Shown: one piece after another, positions 27,647 to 38,925 of the stretch
Numbering within the stretch: the first letter of the stretch is position 1
Layout: each line of letters opens with the position of its first letter
Assembly (NCBI GenBank): GCA_026418175.1
Contig: JAOABX010000010.1
Span: forward strand, 1-64,000
DNA: 64,000 nucleotides
Source: Flavobacteriales bacterium
Lineage (GTDB): Bacteria; Bacteroidota; Bacteroidia; CAIKAF01
Direction of reading: 5' to 3'
Notes under the pieces: generated by a model
Databases searched by the model: none
Told to the model about the DNA's origin: nothing
The model's input: only the letters and a program-made list of their open reading frames with translations
Translations under genes and position numbers: made by a program

Positions 27647-28753
27647 ATGAGAGTTTTTGTATTCCTTTTATTTGCAACCCTATTGGTTTCCTGTGGTAGT
27701 AAAAAAGAAAAAGCAGACGACACATCCATAGCTGATAACTATGATGCTACGAAAGACACCTTGCGATATCCGGAAGAAAAACATTTACGCAACGTGATGA
27801 TGCTCACAAATGGAGGCGAAAATGCTGAAGCATACTGGAGTTTTGATAATCAAAAACTTACTTTTCAGAAAACCGATCCAGAAAATGGTGTTCCCTGTGA
27901 TCAAATATATTATTGGAACCTTTCAGATGGTAGTATGATTGGCAAGCAGCCCAAACTAATCAGTACGGGCAAGGGGCGAACTACTTGTGCGTTTTTTATG
28001 CCGGGAGATACTACCATTTTGTATGCTTCTACTCATTTAGCAGGCGATGCCTGCCCGGAAGCACCACCCCGTAAAAAAGGTGAATATTACTGGCCTATTT
28101 ATAATACGTTTGACATTTTTGTTGCTGACTTGAAAGGGAATATTATAAAACAACTTACTAACCAAAAGGGCTATGATGCTGAAGCTACGGTTTCTCCCAA
28201 AGGAGATAAAATTGTTTTTACTTCCGATCGAAGCGGAGATCTGGAATTATATACCATGGATATTGATGGCAGCAATGTGAAGCAAATTACCCATGAATTA
28301 GGATATGATGGTGGAGCCTTCTTCTCGCCGGATGGAACCAAGTTGGTATTTCGGGCTTCACGTCCCAAAACCAAGGAAGAACAGGATAAATACAAAGATC
28401 TTTTGAAAAAAGGCTTGGTTGCTCCTAGCGATATGGAAATATTTGTTTGCAATGTGGATGGAAGTGACTTGCGTCAAATTACCAATTTGGGCAAAGCTAA
28501 CTGGGCCCCCTTCTTTCATCCCTCTGGCAATAAAATTTTATTTTCATCCAATCATGCATCTCAAAAAGATTTTCAGTTTAATTTATATATGATCAATCTG
28601 GATGGTACCGGATTGGAACGCGTAACCTATGATCCGGTATTTGATGCATTTCCTATGTTTTCGCCAGATGGCAAGCGTATTTTATTTGCCAGCAACCGTT
28701 TTAATGGAGGCACAAGAAATACCAACTTGTTTGTAGCTGACTGGGTAGACTGA
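27647..28753 (+). CDS. TolB-like beta-propeller lipoprotein (PD40 repeats)
   Basis: 368 residues from ATG 27647. A lipoprotein signal ends in LLVSC (Cys 16). The body is a beta-propeller made of PD40 repeats: DAEATVSPKGDKIVFTSDRS, GGAFFSPDGTKLVFRASRP, APFFHPSGNKILFSSNHAS, AFPMFSPDGKRILFASNRF, each followed by a 'LYTMDIDGSNVKQIT'-like strand. TolB-type propellers bind peptides or outer-membrane partners; here the protein is membrane-anchored and no tol/pal genes are adjacent. DUF6787 follows after 5 bp. Confidence 0.88.
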   Translation: MRVFVFLLFATLLVSCGSKKEKADDTSIADNYDATKDTLRYPEEKHLRNVMMLTNGGENAEAYWSFDNQKLTFQKTDPENGVPCDQIYYWNLSDGSMIGKQPKLISTGKGRTTCAFFMPGDTTILYASTHLAGDACPEAPPRKKGEYYWPIYNTFDIFVADLKGNIIKQLTNQKGYDAEATVSPKGDKIVFTSDRSGDLELYTMDIDGSNVKQITHELGYDGGAFFSPDGTKLVFRASRPKTKEEQDKYKDLLKKGLVAPSDMEIFVCNVDGSDLRQITNLGKANWAPFFHPSGNKILFSSNHASQKDFQFNLYMINLDGTGLERVTYDPVFDAFPMFSPDGKRILFASNRFNGGTRNTNLFVADWVD

Positions 28754-28758
28754 AATAT

Positions 28759-29082
28759 ATGACAAGCCCGTCAAAAACACCTTGGCTTGAAAAGCTCCGC
28801 CTTCGGTGGAAACTGAAATCCATATCACAGGTGTGGTGGGTGTTGCTTGCATTTGCCTGCACCGGCACTACGGTGGTGTTGATTAAAACCCCCTTATTTG
28901 AAATTCTGGATATTCCTCGTCCATGGCCTTGGTGGGCATACATCATATATTTAATTGCAATTCTTCCGGTGTATAATCTATTATTACTTGGCTATGGATT
29001 CTTATTTGGCCAATTCCGGTTTTTTTGGGAATTTGAAAAACGCTTAGTATTTCGGTTGTTTCGAATGAAAAGAAATTTATAA
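28759..29082 (+). CDS. DUF6787-like small membrane protein
   Basis: 107 residues with two membrane helices (QVWWVLLAFACTGTTVVLI and a second around YIIYLIAILPVYNLLLLGYG). The pattern LEKLRLRWKLKS, FACTGT, YNLLLLGYGFLFGQFRFFW and FEKRLVFR fits a family seen in Bacteroidota (DUF6787), whose function is unknown. It is probably co-transcribed with the lipoprotein gene 5 bp upstream. Confidence 0.7.
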   Translation: MTSPSKTPWLEKLRLRWKLKSISQVWWVLLAFACTGTTVVLIKTPLFEILDIPRPWPWWAYIIYLIAILPVYNLLLLGYGFLFGQFRFFWEFEKRLVFRLFRMKRNL

Positions 29083-29188
29083 AAAATTAAATATCAGCTG
29101 ATTAGATAGATTTTGAATTGTTATTTCAATGTTAATAATTTCCTGTTTTCAAAGGATATTAAAATTCGCTGAAACCCTCGTAAAATCT

Positions 29189-29196
29189 TATATTTG
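29189..29196 (+). promoter_or_regulatory. -7 promoter box of gyrB
   Basis: TATATTTG, an exact TAnnTTTG match, ends 13 bp before the first ATG (29210). A weak TTCG lies near -33. Confidence 0.7.
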
Positions 29197-29206
29197 CTCA
29201 CTTTAA

Positions 29207-31183
<1,977 letters not shown>

Positions 31184-31195
31184 TCGTATGTAGCT

Positions 31196-31516
31196 TTATT
31201 TAGGAACTTTTTTCAAAGAGTTACTTTCCTCTTCTTTTTTCCGCTCAATCCCTTTTTCATGGGTATTGTTTGGATGGGTTTCTTTTTCCAACGGTTGCTC
31301 AGGCCCCATATACCGACCTTGAACATCAACTTTATGAATGTTTACTGATTTTTTTTCTAACCCAATAGGAGTTGAAAGATTTGAAGATTTTTCCATTGCA
31401 GGGTTAGAAATCTCCACCCCCGAATTGTTTTGAACCTTTTGAGTATGATGGGGTTGCTGTGAATATATAAATTTATGAAATGAAAAAAATAGAATAAGAA
31501 TCCAAATAATTTTCAT
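31196..31516 (-). CDS. small secreted hydrophilic protein, unknown
   Basis: 106 residues from ATG 31516; the longer frame (31570) overlaps the upstream gene and lacks a signal at its start. A signal peptide ends at FIYSQ, followed by a Lys/Glu/His/Asn-rich, low-complexity chain (QQPHHTQKVQNNSG, ERKKEEESNSLKKVPK) with no recognisable domain; it is likely disordered. It follows the surface protein gene by 20 bp on the same strand, so both are probably in one transcript. Confidence 0.55.
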   Translation of the reverse strand: MKIIWILILFFSFHKFIYSQQPHHTQKVQNNSGVEISNPAMEKSSNLSTPIGLEKKSVNIHKVDVQGRYMGPEQPLEKETHPNNTHEKGIERKKEEESNSLKKVPK

Positions 31517-31536
31517 ATGATGGATAATTTTGTTAA

Positions 31537-32526
31537 TTAAGGCTTTATTGTTGTTAAAGTAAATATACATTCTGTTACTTCAGAACTACTTCCTCCCATA
31601 CGTACATTAGCAGTACCGGCAATTCTAGCGGTTCTTAAATCAAATGTATAACTGCCAGTTGTTGGTATCGTATATACAGCTACGCTAGCATAAGGTATAT
31701 ACCATGGTGCAGAAGTAGAACTATTTAATTCTAAACGCGTATATCCACCCACCCCTAAAGGAGTACCATTAACATAAGGTACAACATCAACTGTAGCATA
31801 GCCTGTTCCACTAACGTATGCAGCAACTCCTGAATAATTGACTACAACAATATCACCAGCATTCCAATTATTAGTAATTATTGTACCTGGTATGACAGTA
31901 AATGTTGTTGCTGGATTCCAAGGAGCAATATTAGATGTCATTCCACTTATACTCTCAGTACTTAAAAATCTTGGTCCATCCAAAAAACGCTGCCATCTTG
32001 TTCCATCCCAGTAATAATGGCCCGGAGTAACATTGTTAGGGGCAGTTCCTGCAGTAGCGGTGTTGTATACCATTAAACCTGTTGCCGGAGAGGTAATCGG
32101 TGCAGCAGCATTTTTAGCAGTTAATGCAACCCTTGGAGGTAAAAATCCTTGGGTTGTTGATGTTAAGTCTAATATTGCAGATGCATTTGGCGTAGCAGTA
32201 CCAATTCCCACATTTCCGCTGGCCTCAATGCTCATGCGTTCTGTATTGTTTGTAAAGAAGCGAAAATCATCATTTTCTCGGTTATTTAATTCAACTGCAT
32301 TACCATTTACATTGATTTGGAAACCATCGGTAGTGGTATTTCCTGTGGTAGTATTAGTAAATTGAGCAACAACACCAGCAGCAGCATTTCGGTGTACATG
32401 CAATAAATAATTTGGAGTAAACACAACATCACCAATCCCTACAGCTTGAGCATAAATATGATTTACTCCATGATTTCCGAATATAAATGCAATTGAAAAT
32501 AATAAATACTTGTACTTATTTTTCAT
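31537..32526 (-). CDS. secreted surface protein with GIGT/PR repeat-fibre module
   Basis: 330 residues from ATG 32526 (a TTG nine bases earlier is not used). A signal peptide ends at IYAQ. Then follows the fibre-like module common in Bacteroidota: VGIGDVVFTPNYLLHVHRN, NNRENDDFRFFTNNTERMSI, GNVGIGTATPNASAILDLTS, GFLPPRVALT, PATGLMVYNT, YYWDGTRWQRFL. The C-terminal ~140 residues form a beta-sandwich-like domain (YTIPTTGSYTFDLRTARIAG). No T9SS sorting domain is present. A related module opens the protein at 53368-54846. Role probably adhesive or structural. Confidence 0.75.
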   Translation of the reverse strand: MKNKYKYLLFSIAFIFGNHGVNHIYAQAVGIGDVVFTPNYLLHVHRNAAAGVVAQFTNTTTGNTTTDGFQINVNGNAVELNNRENDDFRFFTNNTERMSIEASGNVGIGTATPNASAILDLTSTTQGFLPPRVALTAKNAAAPITSPATGLMVYNTATAGTAPNNVTPGHYYWDGTRWQRFLDGPRFLSTESISGMTSNIAPWNPATTFTVIPGTIITNNWNAGDIVVVNYSGVAAYVSGTGYATVDVVPYVNGTPLGVGGYTRLELNSSTSAPWYIPYASVAVYTIPTTGSYTFDLRTARIAGTANVRMGGSSSEVTECIFTLTTIKP

Positions 32527-32648
32527 ATATACCAATTTTTAATTTAAAGTAAAGTTAATTTTTTTAATTTAAATTCCAAGAATATAAGAGTTGTTTTTTT
32601 TAAATAAGGTTGCATGAATATTCTTTTCTTTGTGTTCTAGCATTATAT

Positions 32649-34019
32649 ATGTTACAAAAAAACATTGATTTAGATACAATTGTTGCCATCATTACCCCAC
32701 CGGGTACCGGGGCGATAGGTGTAATTAGGTTATCGGGAAAAGATGCGTTAATAATAGCCGATAAAGTATTTGTTGGAAAAAATAAAATACAAACTTCAAA
32801 AGGTTATCGGGCTTTGTATGGAAAGTTTATGGATAAGGAAGTGGTTCTGGATGAAGTAATTGTTACTGTTTTTCGTGCCCCTCACTCTTACACGGGCGAA
32901 GAGGCAGTTGAATTTTCATTTCATGGTTCTCCCTATATTTTGCAACGGGCATTGCAAATTTTTATTAAAAAAGGGGCACGATTGGCAAAGCCAGGAGAGT
33001 TTACTTTACGGGCTTTTTTAAATAAAAAATTGGATTTAAGCCAAGCAGAAGCAGTAGCTGATTTAATTGCTGCAGAAAATGAAAGTGCACACCAATTAGC
33101 CATGCAGCAATTACGCGGAGGATATTCTCAAAAGCTAGCTACGCTACGTCAGCAGTTGATTGATTTTGCAGCATTAGTTGAGTTGGAGCTCGATTTTAGT
33201 GAAGAAGATGTGGAGTTTGCTGACCGTTCGCAACTTAAAGCATTAATCTTACATATCAATAAAGAGATTCAATCGTTGTTACAATCATTTGCCTTAGGTA
33301 ATGCCATAAAAAAAGGAATTCAAACCGTGATTGCCGGTCGGCCCAATGCGGGTAAATCTACCTTACTAAATGCTTTGCTGGAAGATGAACGAGCCATTGT
33401 GTCTGACATTCCCGGCACCACACGGGATACTATTGAAGAAAATCTGAATATTCGAGGTGTTAATTTCAGACTGATTGATACCGCCGGTATTCGCGAAGCA
33501 ACCGATGCAATTGAATCTATTGGTGTGCAGAGAACATTACAGGAAATTAACAAAAGTGCTGTATTGATGTATGTGTATGATTTATCTGAGTTGAATAGAG
33601 AAGAAGTGTTACATGACATTGAGCAGCTAAAACATGATAGGTTAAAAGTATTGGTGGTTGGAAATAAGATAGATCGGCTTAGTCAATTACCTGAAACTTT
33701 TGTGGAAAATCAGGTGTTTATTTCTGCCCGAGAAAAAAAGGATATTGAGCACTTAAAAGATCGTTTATTTGAAATTGTCATGGAGGGTGGGATACAAGAA
33801 GGCCAAATATTGGTATCTAATATCCGGCATTATGAAGCTTTGATGCAGGCTGCAGAAATGCTGAATAAAGTATTGTTCGATTTGGATTCTCGTATTTCTT
33901 CGGAACTCCTTGCGATGGATATCCGGCAAGCATTATATCACATCGGAGAAATTGTAGGGCAGGTTACAAGTGACGATCTGCTTGATTCGATTTTTTCTCG
34001 CTTTTGTATCGGAAAATGA
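32649..34019 (+). CDS. mnmE: tRNA modification GTPase MnmE
   Basis: 456 residues from ATG 32649, which gives the usual start DTIVAIITPPGTGAIGVIR; the 13-codon upstream extension starts at a TTG. With MnmG it makes the cmnm5U modification at tRNA wobble position 34. Seen: HSYTGEEAVEFSFHGSPYIL, GEFTLRAFLNKKLDLSQAEA, G1 AGRPNAGKSTLLNALL, G2 GTTRDTIEE, G3 DTAGIR, G4 NKID and the C-terminal FSRFCIGK with the catalytic Cys. Normal length. Confidence 0.97.
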   Translation: MLQKNIDLDTIVAIITPPGTGAIGVIRLSGKDALIIADKVFVGKNKIQTSKGYRALYGKFMDKEVVLDEVIVTVFRAPHSYTGEEAVEFSFHGSPYILQRALQIFIKKGARLAKPGEFTLRAFLNKKLDLSQAEAVADLIAAENESAHQLAMQQLRGGYSQKLATLRQQLIDFAALVELELDFSEEDVEFADRSQLKALILHINKEIQSLLQSFALGNAIKKGIQTVIAGRPNAGKSTLLNALLEDERAIVSDIPGTTRDTIEENLNIRGVNFRLIDTAGIREATDAIESIGVQRTLQEINKSAVLMYVYDLSELNREEVLHDIEQLKHDRLKVLVVGNKIDRLSQLPETFVENQVFISAREKKDIEHLKDRLFEIVMEGGIQEGQILVSNIRHYEALMQAAEMLNKVLFDLDSRISSELLAMDIRQALYHIGEIVGQVTSDDLLDSIFSRFCIGK

Positions 34020-34123
34020 AGTCTTTGAAATTACTAGTAGCAAATTTTCATCACATTAAGCAAAATTTATTAAACACAGCATTGCTTATGTCAAATTTTT
34101 TATAAATTGTAAAAAAAATAAGC

Positions 34124-36382
34124 ATGAAAAAATTTTACTTTTTAATTATCATATCATTTTTGAATGTAAGCAGATTGTTTTCTCAAAATATTGTATATGC
34201 TGGATTTGCTGATGAAGCCTCTAATCTTAAAGTAACATCCTCTTCTGAAGATGAAACCATAATTCAATTTACTTTGGGTACCTTATGGGGAAAACAATTC
34301 CTTGATGAGTGGGTATTCTCATTAGATGCCGGTTCACCAATTCAAGAAAAAGGTTACCCTGATTTACCTAAAATTAATGGGTCTATTATTATTCCGGATT
34401 TCAATGCCACAGCAGTAGAAATTATCAGTGCAAACTATTGGGATATATCAAATGTTAAGGTAGCTCCATCAAAAGGAGTTTTATCCAGAGCTATTAATCC
34501 AGACTTAATTTATCGTGAAAAAGGACCAATATACCTTGAAAATGAATTTTATCCATCTTCAGTAGTTTCTTTATCGTCTCCATATATACTTAGAGATTTT
34601 AGGGCACAAGTAGTATCAGTATTTCCAGTACAGTATAACCCGGTTAGTAAAAACTTGCGAATTTATTATTCCATTGAAATAAAAGTTAAAAAACAAAATG
34701 AATTGGGAATAAACCCTTTAATTAGAACGAATAATTTGAATTATATTGATAAAGAATTTAATGAGATTTATAAAAAATTGTTTTTGAATTACTCATTTGT
34801 TCAGCGTTCTACACCGGTAGATGAGTCTGGAAGAATGCTAATAATAACACATCCTGATTTTGAAAATGAAATAAAACCGTTTGCAGAATGGAAAATACAA
34901 CGTGGATTACCGGTTGAAATAGTAACTACCAATACTACCGGAACAACATCGGTTGATATAAAACAATTTATTGAATTTTACTATAGCATGAATCAAGATT
35001 TAAAATATATACTTTTGGTTGGTGATGCCATGCAAATCCCCCCCCAATTACCTGATGTTACAAATCAATTAGCCGGTCCATCTGATAATTTTTATGGTTA
35101 CTTAGTAGGAAATGATCGTTATCCGGATGTGTTTGTTGGACGATTTTCATCTGAGTCTTTAAGTGATGTTAGGACTCAAGTGGAAAGATCATTGGCATAT
35201 GAAAAAAATCCGGGTACATCTGATATTTTTTCAAAAGGAATTACCATCGCATCCAATGAAGGTCCGGGTGATGATGGAGAAATGGATTTTGAACATGCCC
35301 GTAATCTTCGTACTCAATTATTAAATTTTACTTATACCCACGTTGATGAAATGTATGATGGAACGCAAGGTGGAATAGATTTGCCTGACAATCCAACACC
35401 CCAAATGGTTGTTGATGCATTAAATGAGGGAAGAGGGTTAATAACATATACAGGCCATGGATGGGATCAAGGTTGTGCATCTAGTGGATTTAGTACTGCT
35501 GAAATTCCATTGCTTACCAATCATGGAAAGTTACCTTTCTTTTGGTCGGTAGCTTGTGTAAATGGAGATTTTATTGCTAATACTTGCTTTGCAGAGGCAT
35601 TATTAAGAGCAAAAGACCCAGCGAATAGGCCAACTGGTGCTGTGGCTACGTTGATGTCAACCATCAATCAATATTGGAATGAGCCCATGGAAGGGCAGGA
35701 TGAGATGGTATCAATATTAACTGAATCGCACATAAATAATGTTAAACGAACTTTTGGTGGAATCTCAATGAATGGATGCATTCAAATGAATAATGCTTAT
35801 GGTTGGAGCGGAATGGATATGACTGATACCTGGACTTGTTTTGGAGACCCCTCATTACTTGTTAGAACTGACCAACCTCAACCAATGATAGTAGGTCATA
35901 TCACTACTTCGCCTACCGGTATTTCATCATTAAATGTATCATGCAATATGGAAGATGCTTTGATTAGTTTAACAGTAGGTAATCAGATTATCGGAAAAGG
36001 AAATATTTCTGCAGGACAAGTGAACATCACCTTTAATCCGATTTTACAAACAGACACTATATTAGTTACTGCTACTGCATTCAATCGAATACCTTATCAA
36101 GGATGGGTGATTATCAACGATATTTATGCAGGCATAAATGATTTGAATGAAGAACATTCAGCAGTAAACCTATATCCCAATCCTGCCAATGATTTTGTTA
36201 ACATTTCTGGAAATGAACTTTCTTGGGATATTCAAGCGTATGATGTAACTGGAAAAATTATTTTTAACCAAAATAACTTTTCTTCCAAACAACTAAACAT
36301 TGAAAGTTGGGCTTCAGGAGTATATACCCTGGTATTAAAAAGTTCTGAAAGCAAATATCTATTTAAGCTTATTAAACAGTAG
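34124..36382 (+). CDS. peptidase C25 (gingipain-like) with T9SS sorting domain
   Basis: 752 residues: a signal peptide ending at RLFSQ, a gingipain propeptide-like region, a C25 catalytic domain with His in TYTGHGWDQG (~445) and Cys in SVACVNGDF (~478), an immunoglobulin-like domain (QVNITFNPILQTDTILVTAT) and a T9SS type A domain (VNLYPNPANDFVNI, AYDVTGKIIF, ASGVYTLVL, KLIKQ). It is a surface cysteine protease exported by T9SS. In this phylum the family also includes PorU, the sortase, but the presence of a sorting domain here fits a cargo protease. It is transcribed alone, 105 bp after mnmE. Confidence 0.9.
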   Translation: MKKFYFLIIISFLNVSRLFSQNIVYAGFADEASNLKVTSSSEDETIIQFTLGTLWGKQFLDEWVFSLDAGSPIQEKGYPDLPKINGSIIIPDFNATAVEIISANYWDISNVKVAPSKGVLSRAINPDLIYREKGPIYLENEFYPSSVVSLSSPYILRDFRAQVVSVFPVQYNPVSKNLRIYYSIEIKVKKQNELGINPLIRTNNLNYIDKEFNEIYKKLFLNYSFVQRSTPVDESGRMLIITHPDFENEIKPFAEWKIQRGLPVEIVTTNTTGTTSVDIKQFIEFYYSMNQDLKYILLVGDAMQIPPQLPDVTNQLAGPSDNFYGYLVGNDRYPDVFVGRFSSESLSDVRTQVERSLAYEKNPGTSDIFSKGITIASNEGPGDDGEMDFEHARNLRTQLLNFTYTHVDEMYDGTQGGIDLPDNPTPQMVVDALNEGRGLITYTGHGWDQGCASSGFSTAEIPLLTNHGKLPFFWSVACVNGDFIANTCFAEALLRAKDPANRPTGAVATLMSTINQYWNEPMEGQDEMVSILTESHINNVKRTFGGISMNGCIQMNNAYGWSGMDMTDTWTCFGDPSLLVRTDQPQPMIVGHITTSPTGISSLNVSCNMEDALISLTVGNQIIGKGNISAGQVNITFNPILQTDTILVTATAFNRIPYQGWVIINDIYAGINDLNEEHSAVNLYPNPANDFVNISGNELSWDIQAYDVTGKIIFNQNNFSSKQLNIESWASGVYTLVLKSSESKYLFKLIKQ

Positions 36383-36408
36383 TAATTTATTTGTGTTTGA
36401 AATTATAA

Positions 36409-37596
36409 ATGAGCGGTGGGGATAGGCTAAAAATTCTACCTGTACATATTCATCATGCCATCCGGCTTTATCGTAGTGTACTTGTTGATAATAAACAAAG
36501 TGAAGATGTTTGGCAGGAATTTACATTAGAAAATAAACAAGCTGGCAAAAGAGATAGAAAAATTATTGGCGATACTTTTTATGGGTTGCTTAGGCATCGT
36601 ATGTTGTATCAAGCCATTTTGCAGCAACTAAACATTCCTCAGAATGAATATAACATGGCTGGCGTTCATTGGGCTTTGCTCGAAGGATTTTCTGGAATAC
36701 ATCCATGTTGGCCAAATTTAAAGGCTGACGAAGTAAAATATTTTTTATTAAACCATGAGTTTATACCAGAAGTATTACACAGTGTTCCATCATGGTTATA
36801 TCAATTATTCCCTAATGAATTAGAATGGCAGGCACTCAATCAATCTACAACTCTATTTTTGAGGATAAATACTCTGAAAGCAACACTTACGGAAGTTGTC
36901 AGTCAGTTGGAAAAAGAAAAAGTAGATTTTGAAATTTTAAGTGATGTTACATTAAAAATCAATCAAAAGATTCAGATTACTAAGCATCCATTGTATAAAC
37001 TAGGTTACATAGAAATACAAGATTTTGCATCGCAACAGGTTGCTCCTTGTTTACAAGTTGAACCCGGTATGATTGTATTGGATGCCTGTGCAGGTGGGGG
37101 AGGAAAATCGCTTCACCTGGCTTCCATTATGAATAATAAAGGAACAATCATAGCAACGGATATTTATCAAAATAAATTAATTCATTTGGAACAAAGGGCA
37201 CATAGGGCTGGTGCATCAATTATTCAAACTTCATTGATTGACGATGCATTTATACAATCACATCCATGTACATTTCAAAGAATACTAACAGATGTACCCT
37301 GCTCGGGTACAGGAACATTACGAAGAAAGCCTGAAATTAAATGGAAACTTACTCCAGAGCGATTGAATGAACTAATTCAAATTCAACGTTCCATTCTTAT
37401 CAATGCTATAAATATGCTGCAACCAGATGGTAAATTAGTGTATAGTACTTGCAGTGTTTTACCGAATGAAAACGAACATCAGATTACCTGGTTGCTTCAA
37501 AAGTTTCCGGAATTAAAACTTGAAACTCAACAACAGATATATCCTACAGAAGGCGGAGATGGTTTTTTTATAGCAAGGCTATGCAAGGGCTTTTAA
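36409..37596 (+). CDS. RsmB/NOP family class I SAM-dependent RNA methyltransferase
   Basis: 395 residues with an N-terminal NusB-like helical part (IIGDTFYGLLRHRMLYQAIL) and a C-terminal m5C methyltransferase domain: DFASQQVAPCLQVEPGM, LDACAGGGGKSLHLASIM (SAM loop), TDVPCSGTGTLRRKPEIKW (catalytic Cys ~299) and YSTCSVLPNENEHQ (~347). This is an rRNA (probably 16S C967-type) cytosine methyltransferase. The first ~26 bp after the C25 gene hold no terminator, so read-through is possible. Confidence 0.9.
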   Translation: MSGGDRLKILPVHIHHAIRLYRSVLVDNKQSEDVWQEFTLENKQAGKRDRKIIGDTFYGLLRHRMLYQAILQQLNIPQNEYNMAGVHWALLEGFSGIHPCWPNLKADEVKYFLLNHEFIPEVLHSVPSWLYQLFPNELEWQALNQSTTLFLRINTLKATLTEVVSQLEKEKVDFEILSDVTLKINQKIQITKHPLYKLGYIEIQDFASQQVAPCLQVEPGMIVLDACAGGGGKSLHLASIMNNKGTIIATDIYQNKLIHLEQRAHRAGASIIQTSLIDDAFIQSHPCTFQRILTDVPCSGTGTLRRKPEIKWKLTPERLNELIQIQRSILINAINMLQPDGKLVYSTCSVLPNENEHQITWLLQKFPELKLETQQQIYPTEGGDGFFIARLCKGF

Positions 37597-37609
37597 CAAC
37601 CGAAGATTT

Positions 37610-38107
37610 TTAATTTTTTAATATTTGCTTTTTTAACGCTTCAATACTATTGAAAACAATTGGGCAAACACTGTATTGTTCCATAATTCGTTTCATTCTA
37701 AATTTACTTCGTTCATGATGCAAATGCGGATAATCACGGCATGATCCCGGGCGGTTGTTATATATACTGCATAAATTTTCTTTAAGAAAAATACAAGGCT
37801 TACCCTTCATAAATTGAACACTAGTATTGGGTTCAATACTTATGTAATTTTTTTTAAATGATTCAATTGATATTTCTTTAAACTTCGCTAGTTGAATTAT
37901 TTCTTCGTCGCTTACTTCAGGCTCCAATACTTTACAACAGTTTCCACATTGTGTACAATCAATTTGTTGTTCTACTTCTTTTACAATAGCATGAAAAATC
38001 TTATCAACTATGGGAAAAGGGATATTTATCAGTTTTTTTCTAAATACTATGTTTTCTGATTCTTTTTCTTGGGCTATTTTTTTAATGTATGAAATATCCG
38101 TAATCAT
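37610..38107 (-). CDS. YkgJ-like cysteine cluster protein
   Basis: 165 residues with the cysteine cluster typical of the family: CTQCGNCCK (central), PCIFLKENLCSIYNNRPGSC, then YSVCPIVF; eight Cys in all, thought to bind a metal or Fe-S cluster. Function unknown. Its start overlaps the stop of the aminotransferase gene by 1 bp (TAATG), so it is coupled. Confidence 0.88.
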   Translation of the reverse strand: MITDISYIKKIAQEKESENIVFRKKLINIPFPIVDKIFHAIVKEVEQQIDCTQCGNCCKVLEPEVSDEEIIQLAKFKEISIESFKKNYISIEPNTSVQFMKGKPCIFLKENLCSIYNNRPGSCRDYPHLHHERSKFRMKRIMEQYSVCPIVFNSIEALKKQILKN

Positions 38108-38925
38108 TAGCTAAAAGATTCTCTTAATTTTTGAAAAATAGTCTTTGTTAAATCGTTTTTCAATTTTTTTTGATTCAATATGTGTACCGAACGAATGCCT
38201 GAAATAACATTGGTTAAAAATATTTCTTCTGCATCATGTAATTCGTTGCATGGAATACTACGTTCATTTACTGGAATTTGGTTTTTTTTGCATAGCTGAA
38301 TAATATGAGTTCGCATAATGCCTGCCAGGCAACCTTCTTCCAACGGTGGAGTTATGACGGTGTTTTGTTTTATGAAAAATACGTTATGACTAACTGCTTC
38401 GCAAATATTCCCTGCTTCATTAAGTAAGATAGCTTCATCCCAGTTTTTTTGCTGGGCTTCAATGCCTGCCATCACGTAATTAGCAGCACTTAACAGCTTT
38501 AATCCAGACAATGGATGCCTTAATTTTACTATTGATGAAAGGCCAACTTTGTATGTATTTTCTTGCCACAGGTATCCTGTTTCAGGAAGGGGAGAGCATT
38601 CTACAATAATTAGCAACTTATTTTGTGTTGGGATATAATAGCCTTCGCCTACTCTAACAAAGCTTATTCGTAATCGTTGGTGAGGAACATTAGACAACAG
38701 GTGTTTTTTTAATTCATCCAAAAGCATATCAACAGAATAAGGTAAAGGAAGAGAGAGGATACTTGCTGTTTTTTCAATTCGTTGTTTGTGATGTTGCCAA
38801 AATAAAGGCCTGCCAAGATACCAGCGCATGGTTTCAAAAAAACCATCACCATAATATACAGCTCGTTTAAGCAAGGAAAGGTCTATACCCTCTAACTGAT
38901 TCCAGGAAAAAACTACCTGATTCAT
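38107..38925 (-). CDS. PLP-dependent aminotransferase class IV
   Basis: 272 residues of the fold type IV (BCAT/PabC/D-AAT) family: FFETMRWYLGRPLFWQHHK, the PLP Lys in LSGLKLLSAANYVMAG (~145), EAILLNEAGNICEAVSHNVF (the conserved E..S.N block) and PPLEEGCLAGIMRTHIIQLC. It could be 4-amino-4-deoxychorismate lyase, a step toward folate, or a branched-chain/D-amino-acid enzyme; the sequence does not decide. The stop codon of the rhomboid gene upstream abuts its ATG. Confidence 0.85.
   Translation of the reverse strand: MNQVVFSWNQLEGIDLSLLKRAVYYGDGFFETMRWYLGRPLFWQHHKQRIEKTASILSLPLPYSVDMLLDELKKHLLSNVPHQRLRISFVRVGEGYYIPTQNKLLIIVECSPLPETGYLWQENTYKVGLSSIVKLRHPLSGLKLLSAANYVMAGIEAQQKNWDEAILLNEAGNICEAVSHNVFFIKQNTVITPPLEEGCLAGIMRTHIIQLCKKNQIPVNERSIPCNELHDAEEIFLTNVISGIRSVHILNQKKLKNDLTKTIFQKLRESFS

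Noticed and set aside
32033-32365. Rightward 110-residue frame inside the surface protein gene
   Set aside because: It lies wholly antisense to a gene with signal peptide and module motifs, and has no match of its own.
34124-36382. PorU, the T9SS sortase
   Set aside because: The protein is shorter than PorU and carries a T9SS sorting domain, so it fits a cargo C25 protease better.
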